DNA of 64,000 nt, taken from Mycolicibacterium sp. P1-18. GTDB lineage: Bacteria > Actinomycetota > Actinomycetes > Mycobacteriales > Mycobacteriaceae. Under the pieces are notes generated by a model that worked only from the letters and a program-made list of their open reading frames with translations, was not told where the DNA came from and did not search any database. The DNA is taken from the NCBI RefSeq assembly GCF_008329535.1, contig NZ_NPKR01000004.1, positions 186,001 to 250,000 of the forward strand. Reading direction: 5' to 3'. Position 1 is the stretch's first letter. Each line of letters begins with the position of its first letter. A program made the translations under genes and the position numbers. Below, one piece after another: positions 27,119 to 36,072 of the stretch.

Positions 27119-27547
27119 CTATTCGCTCGTCGCCAGGATGTCGCGCCGCTCGTAGACGTCGGCGGCCTCCCGCACCAGTTCCGCGAGGAAGGTGGCGGCG
27201 TACTGGCCCTCCAACTCCTCGGCGATGGCCTGAAGTTCTTCCTTCGTCGACGCGTTGGGGCGCAGGGCGTTGTAGATCTCCAGCACCCGCTCGTCGCTGA
27301 TCGCCGTCATCTCCGCCGCCCGATGCAGGTTGGCGCCCAACTGCTTCCTGCCGTCCTTCTCCGCGATCTGCGCCTGCAGACGCAGGGTGTCCGGGGTGAT
27401 CCGCAGGTCGGTGGCCTGGACTTCACCCGACACGACGGCATCCATCGTGATGTCGTCGATGGATCGGCCGGTCGGGGTGAACAGCAGATCCCGCCGGTTG
27501 TCACTCAACGGATAGTCGACCGCGGGATCGAGGTTGGGTTGCGTCAT
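27119..27547 (-). CDS. B12-dependent diol/glycerol dehydratase, small subunit
   Basis: A 142-residue small (gamma) subunit (PduE/DhaE-like): YPLSDNRRDLLFTPTGRSID, DDITMDAVVSGEVQATDLRI, HRAAEMTAISDERVLEIYNA and LRPNASTKEELQAIAEEL, the last matching the LRP.RST..EL element of the family. It is the first gene of the dehydratase operon. ATG 27547 has TTGGAG upstream; an in-frame start at 27634 would add 29 residues and lie inside the direct-repeat operator, so it is rejected. The promoter region, with the TGCAAC repeat at 27634-27651, is shared with the divergent FhuF-like gene. Confidence 0.9.
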   Translation of the reverse strand: MTQPNLDPAVDYPLSDNRRDLLFTPTGRSIDDITMDAVVSGEVQATDLRITPDTLRLQAQIAEKDGRKQLGANLHRAAEMTAISDERVLEIYNALRPNASTKEELQAIAEELEGQYAATFLAELVREAADVYERRDILATSE

Positions 27548-27633
27548 GCACTGCTCCAAGAGGTCAGGGGCGCCCGGTGTGAAGTGGGTCGGTGATGTGA
27601 GTCGGTTGCCTGTCGCCATTGTGGCTGACGTCA

Positions 27634-27651
27634 CGTTGCAGCAACGTTGCA
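27634..27651 (-). promoter_or_regulatory. TGCAAC direct-repeat operator, dehydratase operon
   Basis: Read on the minus strand toward the dehydratase operon the site is TGCAACG-TTGC-TGCAACG, two identical 7-mers 11 bases apart. It lies 87 bases upstream of the small-subunit start and 22 bases upstream of the divergent FhuF-like ATG. The same arrangement occurs at 28398-28415 and 33342-33359. Confidence 0.65.
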
Positions 27652-27672
27652 GTCATTCGACCCGCTAGCTTC

Positions 27673-28428
27673 ATGAGGATGAACGGCACTCCGGCCCAGT
27701 ACGACGGCGCCGCGCTGCTGGCGGGAACGGCCGCCCTGGGCGGCTACTTCGCCATCCCCGCGCTTCGGGACGGCGAGGGCGCCGAGCTCGCGACGCTGCT
27801 GTCCGACGACGCCGCGGTGCGGACGTTCGTGGAGCGCACCAGGTCGGCGATCGCCGCCTCGACCGACGGCGATCCGAGTCGCGTCCCGCTGCGGATGGCC
27901 GCCTCTTCGTTCCAGCTCAACGTCGTGTCCCGGCTCATCTCCCCCGCCGTGGGCGCGGCCGCCCTGTACGGCGCGGTGCCCCTGCTCACCCCGACGTCGG
28001 TGCGATGGACGGCGACCGAGCACCACTCGCCGCAACTCGGTGCGACCATCACCGACTGGCTCCCGGCGCCGACTCCGGAGACGGCTGCCGAAATCATTTC
28101 GAACTCGTTGCTCACCAACGTCTTCGGGCCGCTCGCCGAGACCCTCAGGACCGCGACGTCGCTCTCGGCCCGCATCAGCCGGGGCAACGCGATCTCCGCG
28201 GCGAACGGTGCGGTGACGGTGATGGCGCTGTCCCGCCCCGACCTGGAACCGACGGGCCGGGCACTGGTGCGGGCCCTGCTGAACGCGGGGCCGCTGGCGG
28301 GTACCGGCCAGTTCACCGCCGGTCGCTTCGTCCGCCGGAGCTGCTGTCTCTTCTATCAAGCCCCCGGCTCGGGACTGTGCCAGGACTGCCTCCTCGATGC
28401 AACGCAACTGCAACGCACCAGGCGTTAG
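27673..28428 (+). CDS. FhuF-like Fe-S protein (ferric reductase-like)
   Basis: A 251-residue protein ending in RRSCCLFYQAPGSGLCQDC, the C-C-x10-C-x2-C pattern that binds a [2Fe-2S] cluster in FhuF-type ferric-siderophore reductases. The rest is Ala-rich with SFQLNVVSRLISPAVGAAAL and RGNAISAANGAVTVMA, which fit the (2Fe-2S)-binding FhuF family. ATG 27673 and ATG 27679 are both possible; neither has a clear ribosome binding site. It is divergent from the dehydratase operon and shares its control region. It could reduce the cobalt of cobalamin rather than iron, given its neighbours, but this is only an inference. Confidence 0.7.
   Translation: MRMNGTPAQYDGAALLAGTAALGGYFAIPALRDGEGAELATLLSDDAAVRTFVERTRSAIAASTDGDPSRVPLRMAASSFQLNVVSRLISPAVGAAALYGAVPLLTPTSVRWTATEHHSPQLGATITDWLPAPTPETAAEIISNSLLTNVFGPLAETLRTATSLSARISRGNAISAANGAVTVMALSRPDLEPTGRALVRALLNAGPLAGTGQFTAGRFVRRSCCLFYQAPGSGLCQDCLLDATQLQRTRR
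28398..28415 (+). promoter_or_regulatory. TGCAAC direct-repeat operator, response-regulator gene
   Basis: TGCAACG-CAAC-TGCAACG, two identical 7-mers with an 11-base period. It lies inside the last codons of the FhuF-like gene and 45 bases upstream of the LuxR-type response-regulator ATG. It matches the sites before the dehydratase operon and glpK in repeat unit, spacing and orientation toward the controlled gene. Autoregulation is likely. Confidence 0.65.
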
Positions 28429-28459
28429 CATTCGCCCGCTGACCGGCAGGACGGAGTCA

Positions 28460-29209
28460 ATGATGGGTTGGTCACAACCGCACTACGCACCGGTTCACCC
28501 CGGCAAGCGGGGGCCCGACGTCGATGCGGCACGCCATCCCGCCCCTGCGCGAACGGTTTTCGTGATGAACGACGAGCTGCTCCTGCACGGCCTGGTGCAT
28601 CTGCTGGGAGAGGTCGACGGCGTCGACGTCGTCGGCGATCTGCGGCACGACGACGACCTGGTCGACAGGCTTCGGCTGGCAGCGCCGGAGTTATTGGTCG
28701 TCGACGCCGAGCACGGACTGCAGTTGGCGGCGCTGCGAACGCAGCTCGACCCGGTGCCCAAGATCGTCATGGTCATGGACGGCGAGGAGTCACCCGGTCG
28801 GGCGCTGGAGTTGATTCGCGCCGGGGCCGACGCCCTGGTCGACCGCAGGTCGCCGTCGGCAGACCTGTTGAGTGCCGTCGCCCGGGTCCTCGACGGTCAG
28901 ACCGCACTCGACCCACACAGCGCCAACACCCTGGTCGACGAATTGCGCGCGCAGGCCGCGACCACCGAATCAGACTTCTCGGGCCTGCTCACGCGCCGCG
29001 AGAAGGAAGTGCTGGCCCTGCTGACCGAGGGGTTGGACAACCGGGCGATCGCCACCGACCTGTTCATCTCTGAGGCCACCGTCAAGTTCCACCTCCACAA
29101 CATCATGGACAAGTTCGGCGTGCACAAGCGCGCCGCGCTGGTGTCGGCGGCGCTGCGCGGTCGCGCACGGGGAGGCGTCGGTGGGCGGACCACGGCACGC
29201 ACCCGCTGA
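28460..29209 (+). CDS. NarL/LuxR-type response regulator
   Basis: A 249-residue regulator. After a 35-residue Pro/His-rich tail comes a receiver-like domain (TVFVMNDELLLHGLVHLLGE; candidate phospho-Asp in ELLVVDAEHG) and a C-terminal LuxR helix-turn-helix (LLTRREKEVLALLTEGLDNR, then AIATDLFISEATVKFHLHNI). The acidic pair normally near the receiver N terminus is only partly kept (ND), so phosphorylation is uncertain, and no histidine kinase is adjacent. ATG 28460 has GGACGGAG upstream. It overlaps the following cobA-type gene by 29 bases. It is the best candidate to bind the TGCAAC direct repeats of the glycerol/B12 module. Confidence 0.85.
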   Translation: MMGWSQPHYAPVHPGKRGPDVDAARHPAPARTVFVMNDELLLHGLVHLLGEVDGVDVVGDLRHDDDLVDRLRLAAPELLVVDAEHGLQLAALRTQLDPVPKIVMVMDGEESPGRALELIRAGADALVDRRSPSADLLSAVARVLDGQTALDPHSANTLVDELRAQAATTESDFSGLLTRREKEVLALLTEGLDNRAIATDLFISEATVKFHLHNIMDKFGVHKRAALVSAALRGRARGGVGGRTTARTR

Positions 29210-30320
29210 CCCGCCGCCGACGATCTCGGTCGAGCTGCCCGTCCGCGGCCGAGCGGTGACCGTCGTCGGCTCCGGGGGCCGGGCGATGACCGCCACCGGC
29301 ACCCTGCTCGCGGCCGGCGCCGTCGTGACGGTGGTGTCCTCGGACCCTCCGCCGTACCTGTCCGACCTCGCCGACCGGGGCCTGATCGCCGTCCATCGGC
29401 GAGAGCTCACCACCGCCGACGTCGAGTCGGCCGCAATGGTTTTCGCGCACACCGACGACGCCGAACGCGACGCCGCCATCGCCGCCGACGCGCACCGGCG
29501 TGGGGTGTTCTGCGTCGTGGACCGCACCCCGACCCCGACGCCCATGGCGCGCCGCGTCGGCCGGGTCACCCTGGTCGGCGGCGGACCCGGCGATCCCGGA
29601 CTGCTGACCGTGGCCGGCCGCGACGCGATCGCCAACGCCGACGTGGTCGTGACCGACCGACTCGCCCCCGTCTCGGTACTCGGCGACCTCGCGCCACACG
29701 CCCTCGTCGTGGACGCCTCGAAGATCCCGGGGGGTCGGCGCATGGAGCAGAGCGAGATCAACGCCCACTTGATCAGCCACGCACTGGCGGGCCGGACCGT
29801 GGTGCGACTCAAGGGCGGCGACGGGTTCGTGTTCGGCCGCGGCGGCGAAGAACTCGACGAATGCGTGAAGGCCGGCATCGCCGTCGACGTGATTCCCGGG
29901 GTGAGTTCGGCGATCGCGGCTCCCGCGTCGGCGCGAATTCCGGTCACGCATCGCGGTCTGACCCAAGGGTTTACGGTCGTCTCCGGACACGTCCCGCCCG
30001 ATCACCCCGACTCCGCGGTGAACTACGCCGCGCTGGCACGGGCCAACACGACCATCGTCCTGATGATGGCCGTCGCCAACCTCGACGCCATCGCCGGCGC
30101 GCTGATCGACGGCGGCATGAGTGCCACCACCCCGGCGGCGGTGATCGCCGACGGCAGCCTGTCCAGCCAGCGGGAGGTCCGTGGGACGCTGGGCACCATC
30201 GCCGACGCTGCCCGTCGGGCGGCCATCGGACCGCCGGCGACCACCGTCATCGGCGCGGTGGCGGGGTTCGTTCCCGGCCGTGCGGCGTCGCAACGCACCG
30301 CCGAACTCAACGTCCGCTGA
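29181..30320 (+). CDS. cobA: Uroporphyrinogen-III C-methyltransferase with shortened siroheme-synthase N domain
   Basis: A 379-residue protein. From about residue 128 it is a complete SUMT: VTLVGGGPGDPGLLTVAGRD, VVTDRLAPVSVLGDL, VVRLKGGDGFVFGRGGEELD, VIPGVSSAIAAPASARIPVTHRG and SGHVPPDHP. It makes precorrin-2, the entry to both cobalamin and siroheme. Residues ~20-115 resemble the NAD-binding domain of CysG (AVTVVGSGGRAMTATGTLLA, AHTDDAERDAAIAADAHRRG), but the dimerisation/chelatase part normally following is missing, so it probably cannot complete siroheme. GTG 29181 with GGGGAGG upstream lies inside the response-regulator gene, giving coupled expression. Confidence 0.9.
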   Translation: MGGPRHAPADPPPTISVELPVRGRAVTVVGSGGRAMTATGTLLAAGAVVTVVSSDPPPYLSDLADRGLIAVHRRELTTADVESAAMVFAHTDDAERDAAIAADAHRRGVFCVVDRTPTPTPMARRVGRVTLVGGGPGDPGLLTVAGRDAIANADVVVTDRLAPVSVLGDLAPHALVVDASKIPGGRRMEQSEINAHLISHALAGRTVVRLKGGDGFVFGRGGEELDECVKAGIAVDVIPGVSSAIAAPASARIPVTHRGLTQGFTVVSGHVPPDHPDSAVNYAALARANTTIVLMMAVANLDAIAGALIDGGMSATTPAAVIADGSLSSQREVRGTLGTIADAARRAAIGPPATTVIGAVAGFVPGRAASQRTAELNVR

Positions 30321-30324
30321 CGCC

Positions 30325-30345
30325 ACACCCCTCGCGAGAGGGTGT
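30325..30345. terminator. Hairpin between convergent cobA and glpF
   Basis: ACACCCCTC-GCGA-GAGGGTGT forms an 8-bp stem with one bulged C and a GCGA loop, four bases after the cobA stop and touching the glpF stop. It probably ends both transcripts. Confidence 0.6.
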
Positions 30346-31055
30346 TACAGCAGCACCAGCCCCAGCCCCGCGGCGAGCGCGGCACCCAGCAGCGGGCCGA
30401 ACACCGGGACCCACGAGTAACCCCAGTCGGGACCGGCCTTGCCCTTGATGGGCAGGAACCAATACGCGATGCGCGGACCCAGGTCGCGAGCCGGGTTGAC
30501 GGCGTACCCCGTCGGCCCGCCGAGACCGAAGCCGATCGTGATGATGACGAACGTGACGGCGCCGTAGCTCAGCGCGCCGTTGGCTGGCGGGTTGGTCAGA
30601 ATGAAGAACACCAGCACGAAGGTCGCGATCACTTCAGTGGCCATGTTCCACGGCAGACCCTTGACGAACGGCGTCGTGCAGAAGATGCCACGCGTGCCGG
30701 AGTTGTCGTCCATGTTGTCGAACTGCAGTTTGAACGCCGCCCAGCACAGGGACGCCCCGACGATGCCGCCGAGCATCTGCGCCGCCCAGTAGACGGGCAG
30801 GGTCGACCACGGGATGCCACCCGAAATGGCCACGGCCAGAGAGACTGCCGGGTTGATGTGGGCTCCCGACGGGGCGGCGACGCTGGCGCCGGCGAAGACA
30901 CCGAAGCCCCAGCCGAGCACGATAATGATCCAGTCCCCACCCGTGCCGTGGGAGTAGGAGTTCTTCAGCACCACCGCGGCCACCGAACCGTTGCCCAACA
31001 GGCAGAGGATCGTGGTCCCCAGAAACTCCCAGATGAAGATGTCGATGTTCGACAC
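30345..31055 (-). CDS. glpF: Aquaglyceroporin / glycerol facilitator
   Basis: A 236-residue MIP-family channel with six membrane segments and two half-helix pore loops: GAHINPAVSLAVAI and GYAVNPARDLGPR. The Asp after the second NPAR is typical of glycerol facilitators rather than water-only channels. It would bring in glycerol, 1,2-propanediol or similar polyols by diffusion, feeding GlpK and the B12 dehydratase of this region. GTG 31055 has AGAGG upstream. It is divergent from the HbpS-like gene across 275 bases. No TGCAAC direct repeat is in front of it. Confidence 0.9.
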   Translation of the reverse strand: MSNIDIFIWEFLGTTILCLLGNGSVAAVVLKNSYSHGTGGDWIIIVLGWGFGVFAGASVAAPSGAHINPAVSLAVAISGGIPWSTLPVYWAAQMLGGIVGASLCWAAFKLQFDNMDDNSGTRGIFCTTPFVKGLPWNMATEVIATFVLVFFILTNPPANGALSYGAVTFVIITIGFGLGGPTGYAVNPARDLGPRIAYWFLPIKGKAGPDWGYSWVPVFGPLLGAALAAGLGLVLL

Positions 31056-31330
31056 TGATCACAACCTCTCGTCGACGGCCTCGTCAGCGTCCGTCGACGC
31101 CAGAAGGACGGATTGCACCCACCCTGTCTGATCAGTATTTTCGACGGTGCGCCGTCGGTGGGGGCTTTCGGTTCGTCCCGCCCAACAACTGACCCGACGG
31201 TGAGTCTTTGGATAGTCTTTGCGCGCCGCTTCGGTGAATAGCTGCCGGAAGCTCACGACACGCCTGTACGGTCGGATGTACTCACCGTCGTCCAAAAGCG
31301 TTGTCGCGACGCTCATTAGAAAGGCCACCA

Positions 31331-31735
31331 ATGAGTGCCATCACCCTGTCCGCCGCCACCACGGTCGTCGACGCCGCCGCCGCGAAGGCGCGCGAGATCG
31401 GCCAACCGATGAACATCGCCGTCGTCGACGACGGCGGACACCTCGTGGCGTTCGCCCGCATGGACGGCGCCATCAAGGCCAGCGTCGACATCTCGATCCG
31501 CAAGGCGCGCACGTCGATTTTGATGAACGCCCCTACCAGCGCCCTCATGCCGCTGGTGCAGCCGGGCGCCGAACTCTACGGCCTCGAGCAACTCAGCGGC
31601 GGCATGGTCATCTTCGGTGGCGGCATCCTGCTGACCGACGGCGACGGGGTGATCGGTGCGATCGGCGTCAGCGCGGGCAGCGTCGAACAGGACGTGTCCG
31701 TCGCCGAAGCCGGCGTCGCCGCGCTCGCCTCCTAA
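31331..31735 (+). CDS. HbpS/GlcG-like (DUF336, PduO C-terminal-type) protein
   Basis: A 134-residue single-domain protein: IGQPMNIAVVDDGGHLVAFA, RMDGAIKASVDISIRKARTS and FGGGILLTDGDGVIGAIGVS are typical of the heme-degrading/HbpS/GlcG family. The same fold forms the C-terminal domain of PduO and binds corrinoid or heme, and relatives occur in many diol-dehydratase and glycerol loci. Start ATG 31331 has AGAAAGG 6 bases upstream. It sits between glpF and glpK, so it probably serves the same module, perhaps as a heme or corrinoid binding protein; the exact role is unknown. Confidence 0.8.
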   Translation: MSAITLSAATTVVDAAAAKAREIGQPMNIAVVDDGGHLVAFARMDGAIKASVDISIRKARTSILMNAPTSALMPLVQPGAELYGLEQLSGGMVIFGGGILLTDGDGVIGAIGVSAGSVEQDVSVAEAGVAALAS

Positions 31736-31754
31736 GCGCGGCAACGCCTTTCGG

Positions 31755-33272
31755 CTAGGAGACGTCGACCCAGTCCAGCGTGCGCTGCACGGCCTTCTGC
31801 CAGCCCTCGTACCCGGACGCACGCTGGTCGTCGGTCCACGACGGCGTCCAGCGCTTGTCCTCCTGCCAGTTGGCCCGCAGATCGTCGGGGTTGTCCCAGA
31901 ACCCGACCGCCAGCCCGGCCGCGTAGGCGGCCCCCAGCGCAGTGGTCTCCGCCACGACCGGCTTGACCACGTCGACGCCGAGGACGTCGGACTGAATCTG
32001 CATGCACAGGTCGTTGGCGGTGATGCCGCCGTCGACCTTCAGAACCTCCAGGTGCACACCGGAATCGGCTTCCATGGCGTCGACCACGTCACGGCTCTGG
32101 TAGCAGATCGCCTCCAACGTGGCCCGGGCGACGTGGGCGTTGGTGTTGAACCGCGACAGACCGACGATCGCGCCGCGGGCGTCGGACCGCCAGTACGGCG
32201 CGAACAGTCCGGAGAACGCCGGCACGAAGTACACGCCACCGTTGTCCTCGACCTGCCGGGCCAGCGACTCGCTCTGCGCGGCGCCGCTGATGATGCCGAG
32301 CTGGTCGCGCAGCCACTGCACGGCAGACCCGGTCACCGCGATCGAACCCTCAAGGGCGTACACGGGTTTCGCGTCACCGAACTGGTAGCAGACGGTGGTC
32401 AGCAGCCCGTTCTCCGAGCGCACGATCTTCTCACCCGTGTTGAGCAACAGGAAGTTGCCGGTGCCGTAGGTGTTCTTGGCCTCACCGGGAGCCAGGCACA
32501 CCTGCCCCACCATCGCGGCCTGCTGATCGCCGAGGATGCCCGTCACCGGCACCTCGCCGCCGAGCGGGCCGGTCTCGAGGGTGACCCCGTACGGTTCCGG
32601 GGACGACGACGGCACGATGCGCGGCAGCATCTGCCGCGGAATGTTGAAGAACGACAGCAGTTCGTCGTCCCAGTCGAGGGTCTCCAGATCCATCAGCATG
32701 GTCCGGCTGGCGTTGGTCACGTCGGTGACGTGCACGCCGCCGCGCGGACCACCGGTCAGATTCCACACCACCCAGCTGTCACTGGTGCCGAAGATGGCGT
32801 CGCCGCTCTCCGCCGCCTCGCGGACGCCGTCGACGTTGTCCAGGATCCACTGCACCTTGCCCGCCGAGAAGTAGGTGGCGGGCGGCAGGCCGGCCTTGCG
32901 CCGGATCACGTCACCCCGCCCGTCGCGGTCCAGCGCGGTGGCGATCCGATCGGTGCGGGTGTCCTGCCAGACGATGGCGTTGTAGTACGGCCGGCCGGTC
33001 TTCTTGTTCCACACCAGGGCCGTCTCGCGCTGATTGGTGATGCCGAGCGCGGCCAGGTCGCTGCTCTGCAGCTTGGTCTTGTTGAGCACCGTGGTCAGCA
33101 CCGACGCGGTGCGCTCCCATATCTCGACGGGATTGTGTTCGACCCAGCCCGCCTGCGGCAGGATCTGCTCGTGTTCGAGTTGATGCCTGCCCACCTCGGC
33201 ACCGTCGTGATCGAAGATCATGGCCCGGGTACTCGTGGTGCCCTGGTCGATCGCAGCGACGTACTTGGTCAA
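31755..33272 (-). CDS. glpK: Glycerol kinase
   Basis: A 505-residue FGGY-family kinase: [19 protein letters not shown] at the N terminus, [37 protein letters not shown], and [19 protein letters not shown] near the C terminus. It phosphorylates glycerol with ATP to glycerol 3-phosphate in the cytosol. The start is TTG 33272, placed 5 bases after AAAGGAG; the frame is open far upstream through glmM antisense-free sequence, but that is another frame of glmM. It lies 107 bases downstream of glmM on the same strand and has its own upstream TGCAAC direct repeat, so it is probably controlled separately. Confidence 0.95.
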   Translation of the reverse strand: MTKYVAAIDQGTTSTRAMIFDHDGAEVGRHQLEHEQILPQAGWVEHNPVEIWERTASVLTTVLNKTKLQSSDLAALGITNQRETALVWNKKTGRPYYNAIVWQDTRTDRIATALDRDGRGDVIRRKAGLPPATYFSAGKVQWILDNVDGVREAAESGDAIFGTSDSWVVWNLTGGPRGGVHVTDVTNASRTMLMDLETLDWDDELLSFFNIPRQMLPRIVPSSSPEPYGVTLETGPLGGEVPVTGILGDQQAAMVGQVCLAPGEAKNTYGTGNFLLLNTGEKIVRSENGLLTTVCYQFGDAKPVYALEGSIAVTGSAVQWLRDQLGIISGAAQSESLARQVEDNGGVYFVPAFSGLFAPYWRSDARGAIVGLSRFNTNAHVARATLEAICYQSRDVVDAMEADSGVHLEVLKVDGGITANDLCMQIQSDVLGVDVVKPVVAETTALGAAYAAGLAVGFWDNPDDLRANWQEDKRWTPSWTDDQRASGYEGWQKAVQRTLDWVDVS

Positions 33273-33341
33273 CGGTGCTCCTTTGCCTGCCGGCGGCGCC
33301 GACGCACGTGTGTCTGTCGTCACACACGCTAGGCGGTCCGG

Positions 33342-33359
33342 GGTTGCAGCATGGTTGCA
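33342..33359 (-). promoter_or_regulatory. TGCAAC direct-repeat operator, glpK
   Basis: On the minus strand the site reads TGCAACC-ATGC-TGCAACC, two identical 7-mers with an 11-base period, 70 bases upstream of the glpK TTG. It is the third copy of the pattern found at 27634 and 28398, differing only in the last base of each unit and in the spacer. Confidence 0.65.
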
Positions 33360-33379
33360 ACACGCGAACCGACCACGGC

Positions 33380-34714
33380 TCAGCGTTGTTCGCTCACCGA
33401 ATCCGCCACCCGCGCGGCCAGCAGACGCGCGGTGTCCTCGTCGGCCGCCTCCACCATGACCCGGACCACCTGCTCGGTTCCGGAGGGGCGCAACAGGATT
33501 CGGCCGGTGTCGCCGAGTTCGGCCTCGGCCTCGGCCACCGCGGTCTGCACCGACGGCGCCTCGGCGACGGTGGCCTTGTCCGCGACCCGCACGTTGATCA
33601 GCACCTGGGGCAGCGTGTGCATGGGCGCCGACAGGTCGGCCAGCGTCGACCGGGTCTGGGCCATCCGCGCCATCAGGCGCAGCCCGGTGGCGATGCCGTC
33701 CCCCGTCGTGCCCAGCGAGGGCATCACGACGTGGCCGGACTGCTCGCCGCCCAGGGCGTAGCCACCAGCCCGCAGTTCTTCGAGTACGTATCGGTCGCCG
33801 ACGGCGGTGGTGCGCACCTCGATACCCTCCGCGCGCATCGCGATGTGCAATCCGAGATTGCTCATCACCGTGGCGACCAGGGTGTTGGACGTCAGCTCGC
33901 CGGCGTCGCGCATGGCCATCGCCAGGATCACCATGATGGCGTCCCCGTCGACCACCTCGCCGGAGGCGTCGACGGCAAGACACCGGTCGGCGTCGCCGTC
34001 GTGGGCCAGCCCGAGGTCGGCTCCGTGGGCGAGCACCGCCCGCTGCAGCACGTCCATGTGCGTCGAGCCGCACCCGTCGTTGATGTTGAGCCCGTTGGGT
34101 TCTGCGTTGATCGCGATCACGGTGGCACCCGCGGCGCGGTAGGCCAGCGGGGCGGCCGCGGAGGCGGCGCCGTGGGCGCAGTCCACGACCACGGTCATGC
34201 CGTCGAGCGGCGCCGGGGCGGCCGTGGCGACGTGCCGGAGATACAGCTCGAGCGCGTCGTCGGCGTCACGCACACGACCGATCGCGGCGCCGACGGGACG
34301 ATGGCCGGGTCCTGCGGCGAGGAGTTCTTCGATGCGGTCCTCGGCGTCGTCGTCGAGCTTGTGGCCACCGGGACCGAAGATCTTGATGCCGTTGTCGGGC
34401 ATCGGGTTGTGAGACGCCGAGATCATCACGCCGAACTCGGCACCGTAGACGCCCGTCAGATGGGCGACGGCCGGGGTGGGCAGCACGCCGACGCGCAACA
34501 CGTCGACGCCCTCGCTGGTGATGCCGGCGATGACGGCGGCTTCGAGCATCTCGCCGCTGGCCCGCGGATCGCGTCCGACGACTGCGACGCGCCGCTGGTC
34601 GCCGGACGTACCGAGCCGACGTGCGGCCGCGGAGCCCAGACCCAGCGCCAACTCCGCCGTCAGATCGGTGTTGGCGACGCCACGGACTCCGTCAGTGCCG
34701 AACAGCCGGCCCAT
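33380..34714 (-). CDS. glmM: Phosphoglucosamine mutase
   Basis: A 444-residue alpha-phosphohexomutase. The N terminus [20 protein letters not shown], the phosphoserine loop [20 protein letters not shown], the metal loop [20 protein letters not shown] and the sugar loop [12 protein letters not shown] are all present. It converts glucosamine 6-phosphate to glucosamine 1-phosphate for UDP-GlcNAc and peptidoglycan. ATG 34714 has GGAGGAGG upstream. It is downstream of rplM-rpsI, the same order as M. tuberculosis Rv3443c-Rv3441c, but a hairpin at 34736-34772 separates it from rpsI. Confidence 0.97.
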   Translation of the reverse strand: MGRLFGTDGVRGVANTDLTAELALGLGSAAARRLGTSGDQRRVAVVGRDPRASGEMLEAAVIAGITSEGVDVLRVGVLPTPAVAHLTGVYGAEFGVMISASHNPMPDNGIKIFGPGGHKLDDDAEDRIEELLAAGPGHRPVGAAIGRVRDADDALELYLRHVATAAPAPLDGMTVVVDCAHGAASAAAPLAYRAAGATVIAINAEPNGLNINDGCGSTHMDVLQRAVLAHGADLGLAHDGDADRCLAVDASGEVVDGDAIMVILAMAMRDAGELTSNTLVATVMSNLGLHIAMRAEGIEVRTTAVGDRYVLEELRAGGYALGGEQSGHVVMPSLGTTGDGIATGLRLMARMAQTRSTLADLSAPMHTLPQVLINVRVADKATVAEAPSVQTAVAEAEAELGDTGRILLRPSGTEQVVRVMVEAADEDTARLLAARVADSVSEQR

Positions 34715-34735
34715 GTTCCTCCTCCAGATACACCG

Positions 34736-34772
34736 CGAGCGTGCGCGCCATGAAAACAGACGCGCACGCTCG
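34736..34772 (-). terminator. Hairpin between rpsI and glmM
   Basis: CGAGCGTGCGC pairs perfectly with GCGCACGCTCG, an 11-bp stem with a 15-base loop, 21 bases after the rpsI stop. No T run follows. It may end most transcription from rplM-rpsI before glmM. Confidence 0.55.
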
Positions 34773-34792
34773 TGGCCAAACGATGCCGAGGA

Positions 34793-35301
<509 letters not shown>

Positions 35302-35305
<4 letters not shown>

Positions 35306-35745
35306 TGGGCCACCTGCTTGATCTCGAACGGAACCGGCTGCTGCGCGACGTGCGGATGCTCGGGGCCCGCGTACACCTTCAGCTTCTTCTGAACCTGACG
35401 GCTCAGCTTGTTGTGGGGAAGCATCCCGACGATCGCGTTCTCCACGACCCGCTCCGGGTTCTTCGCCATCATTTCGCCGATGGTGCGCCTGCGCAGGCCG
35501 CCGGGGTAACCCGAGTGGCGGTAGGCGAACTTGTTGTTGAGCTTGTCGCCACTGATGGCGACCTTGTCTGCGTTGATGACGATGACGAAGTCGCCACCGT
35601 CGACATTCGGCGTGAACGTCGGCTTGTGCTTGCCGCGCAGCAGTGTTGCCACTGCGACGGCGAGCCGGCCGAGGACCACGTCGGTGGCGTCGATGACATG
35701 CCACGTGCGCGTGGTGTCACCCGCCTTCGGCGTGTACGTAGGCAC
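35302..35745 (-). CDS. rplM: 50S ribosomal protein L13
   Basis: A 147-residue L13, the normal mycobacterial length: [25 protein letters not shown]-type [40 protein letters not shown] and [23 protein letters not shown] 35745 gives the family's N terminus (PTYTPKAGD); longer in-frame starts are leader sequence. It is the first gene of the rplM-rpsI operon. Confidence 0.97.
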
Positions 35746-35878
35746 AGCGCTACCTTCTCTTCTCTCGGGTTTCCCGGGGGTCCGGGTGTCGGTCGAACGC
35801 TGCGGCTGGAGTGCTCGGCGACCGACGTAGACCCGAGAACCCGCAGAGTCGTGAAGACTCACCGCGCGCCAACGGAGC

Positions 35879-35908
35879 AGCCTACCGGGCGTCGTCGTCG
35901 CAGGTCAA
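35879..35908 (-). promoter_or_regulatory. Promoter of rplM-rpsI
   Basis: On the minus strand TTGACC (35908-35903) and TAGGCT (35884-35879) are separated by 18 bases, a good fit to a housekeeping SigA promoter, about 135 bases upstream of rplM. The rest of the 327-base gap 35746-36072 holds the leader and the terminator-like hairpin of the upstream esx genes; I see no gene in it. Confidence 0.6.
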
Positions 35909-36008
35909 AACGCCCGTTCTGCGTCCAGTGTGCGGCCAGATCGCGATTCGGCCGTTGGGGGCGATCCCCCAGCACACTCGACGCCGTGAGGGTGCCCCCG
36001 AACACGAC

Positions 36009-36052
36009 TGTGCGGTCCCTCCCGGGCCTCTCCACCCGTTCGGGACCGCACA
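36009..36052 (-). terminator. Hairpin after the ESX-4 esxU-esxT genes
   Basis: TGTGCGGTCCC and GGGACCGCACA are perfect 11-bp arms around a 22-base loop, 21 bases beyond the esxT stop. It likely ends the minus-strand ESX-4 transcript. Confidence 0.65.
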
Positions 36053-36072
36053 GGGTCTCGTGTGCCGAACGC

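Noticed and set aside
25367..27595. 742-codon plus-strand frame over the dehydratase subunits
   Set aside because: Antisense of the large, small and medium subunit genes; His/Arg/Gly-rich and non-protein-like.
31758..34073. Extended glpK frame reaching into glmM
   Set aside because: Only the part from TTG 33272 has glycerol kinase sequence and a ribosome binding site; the rest is glmM in another frame.
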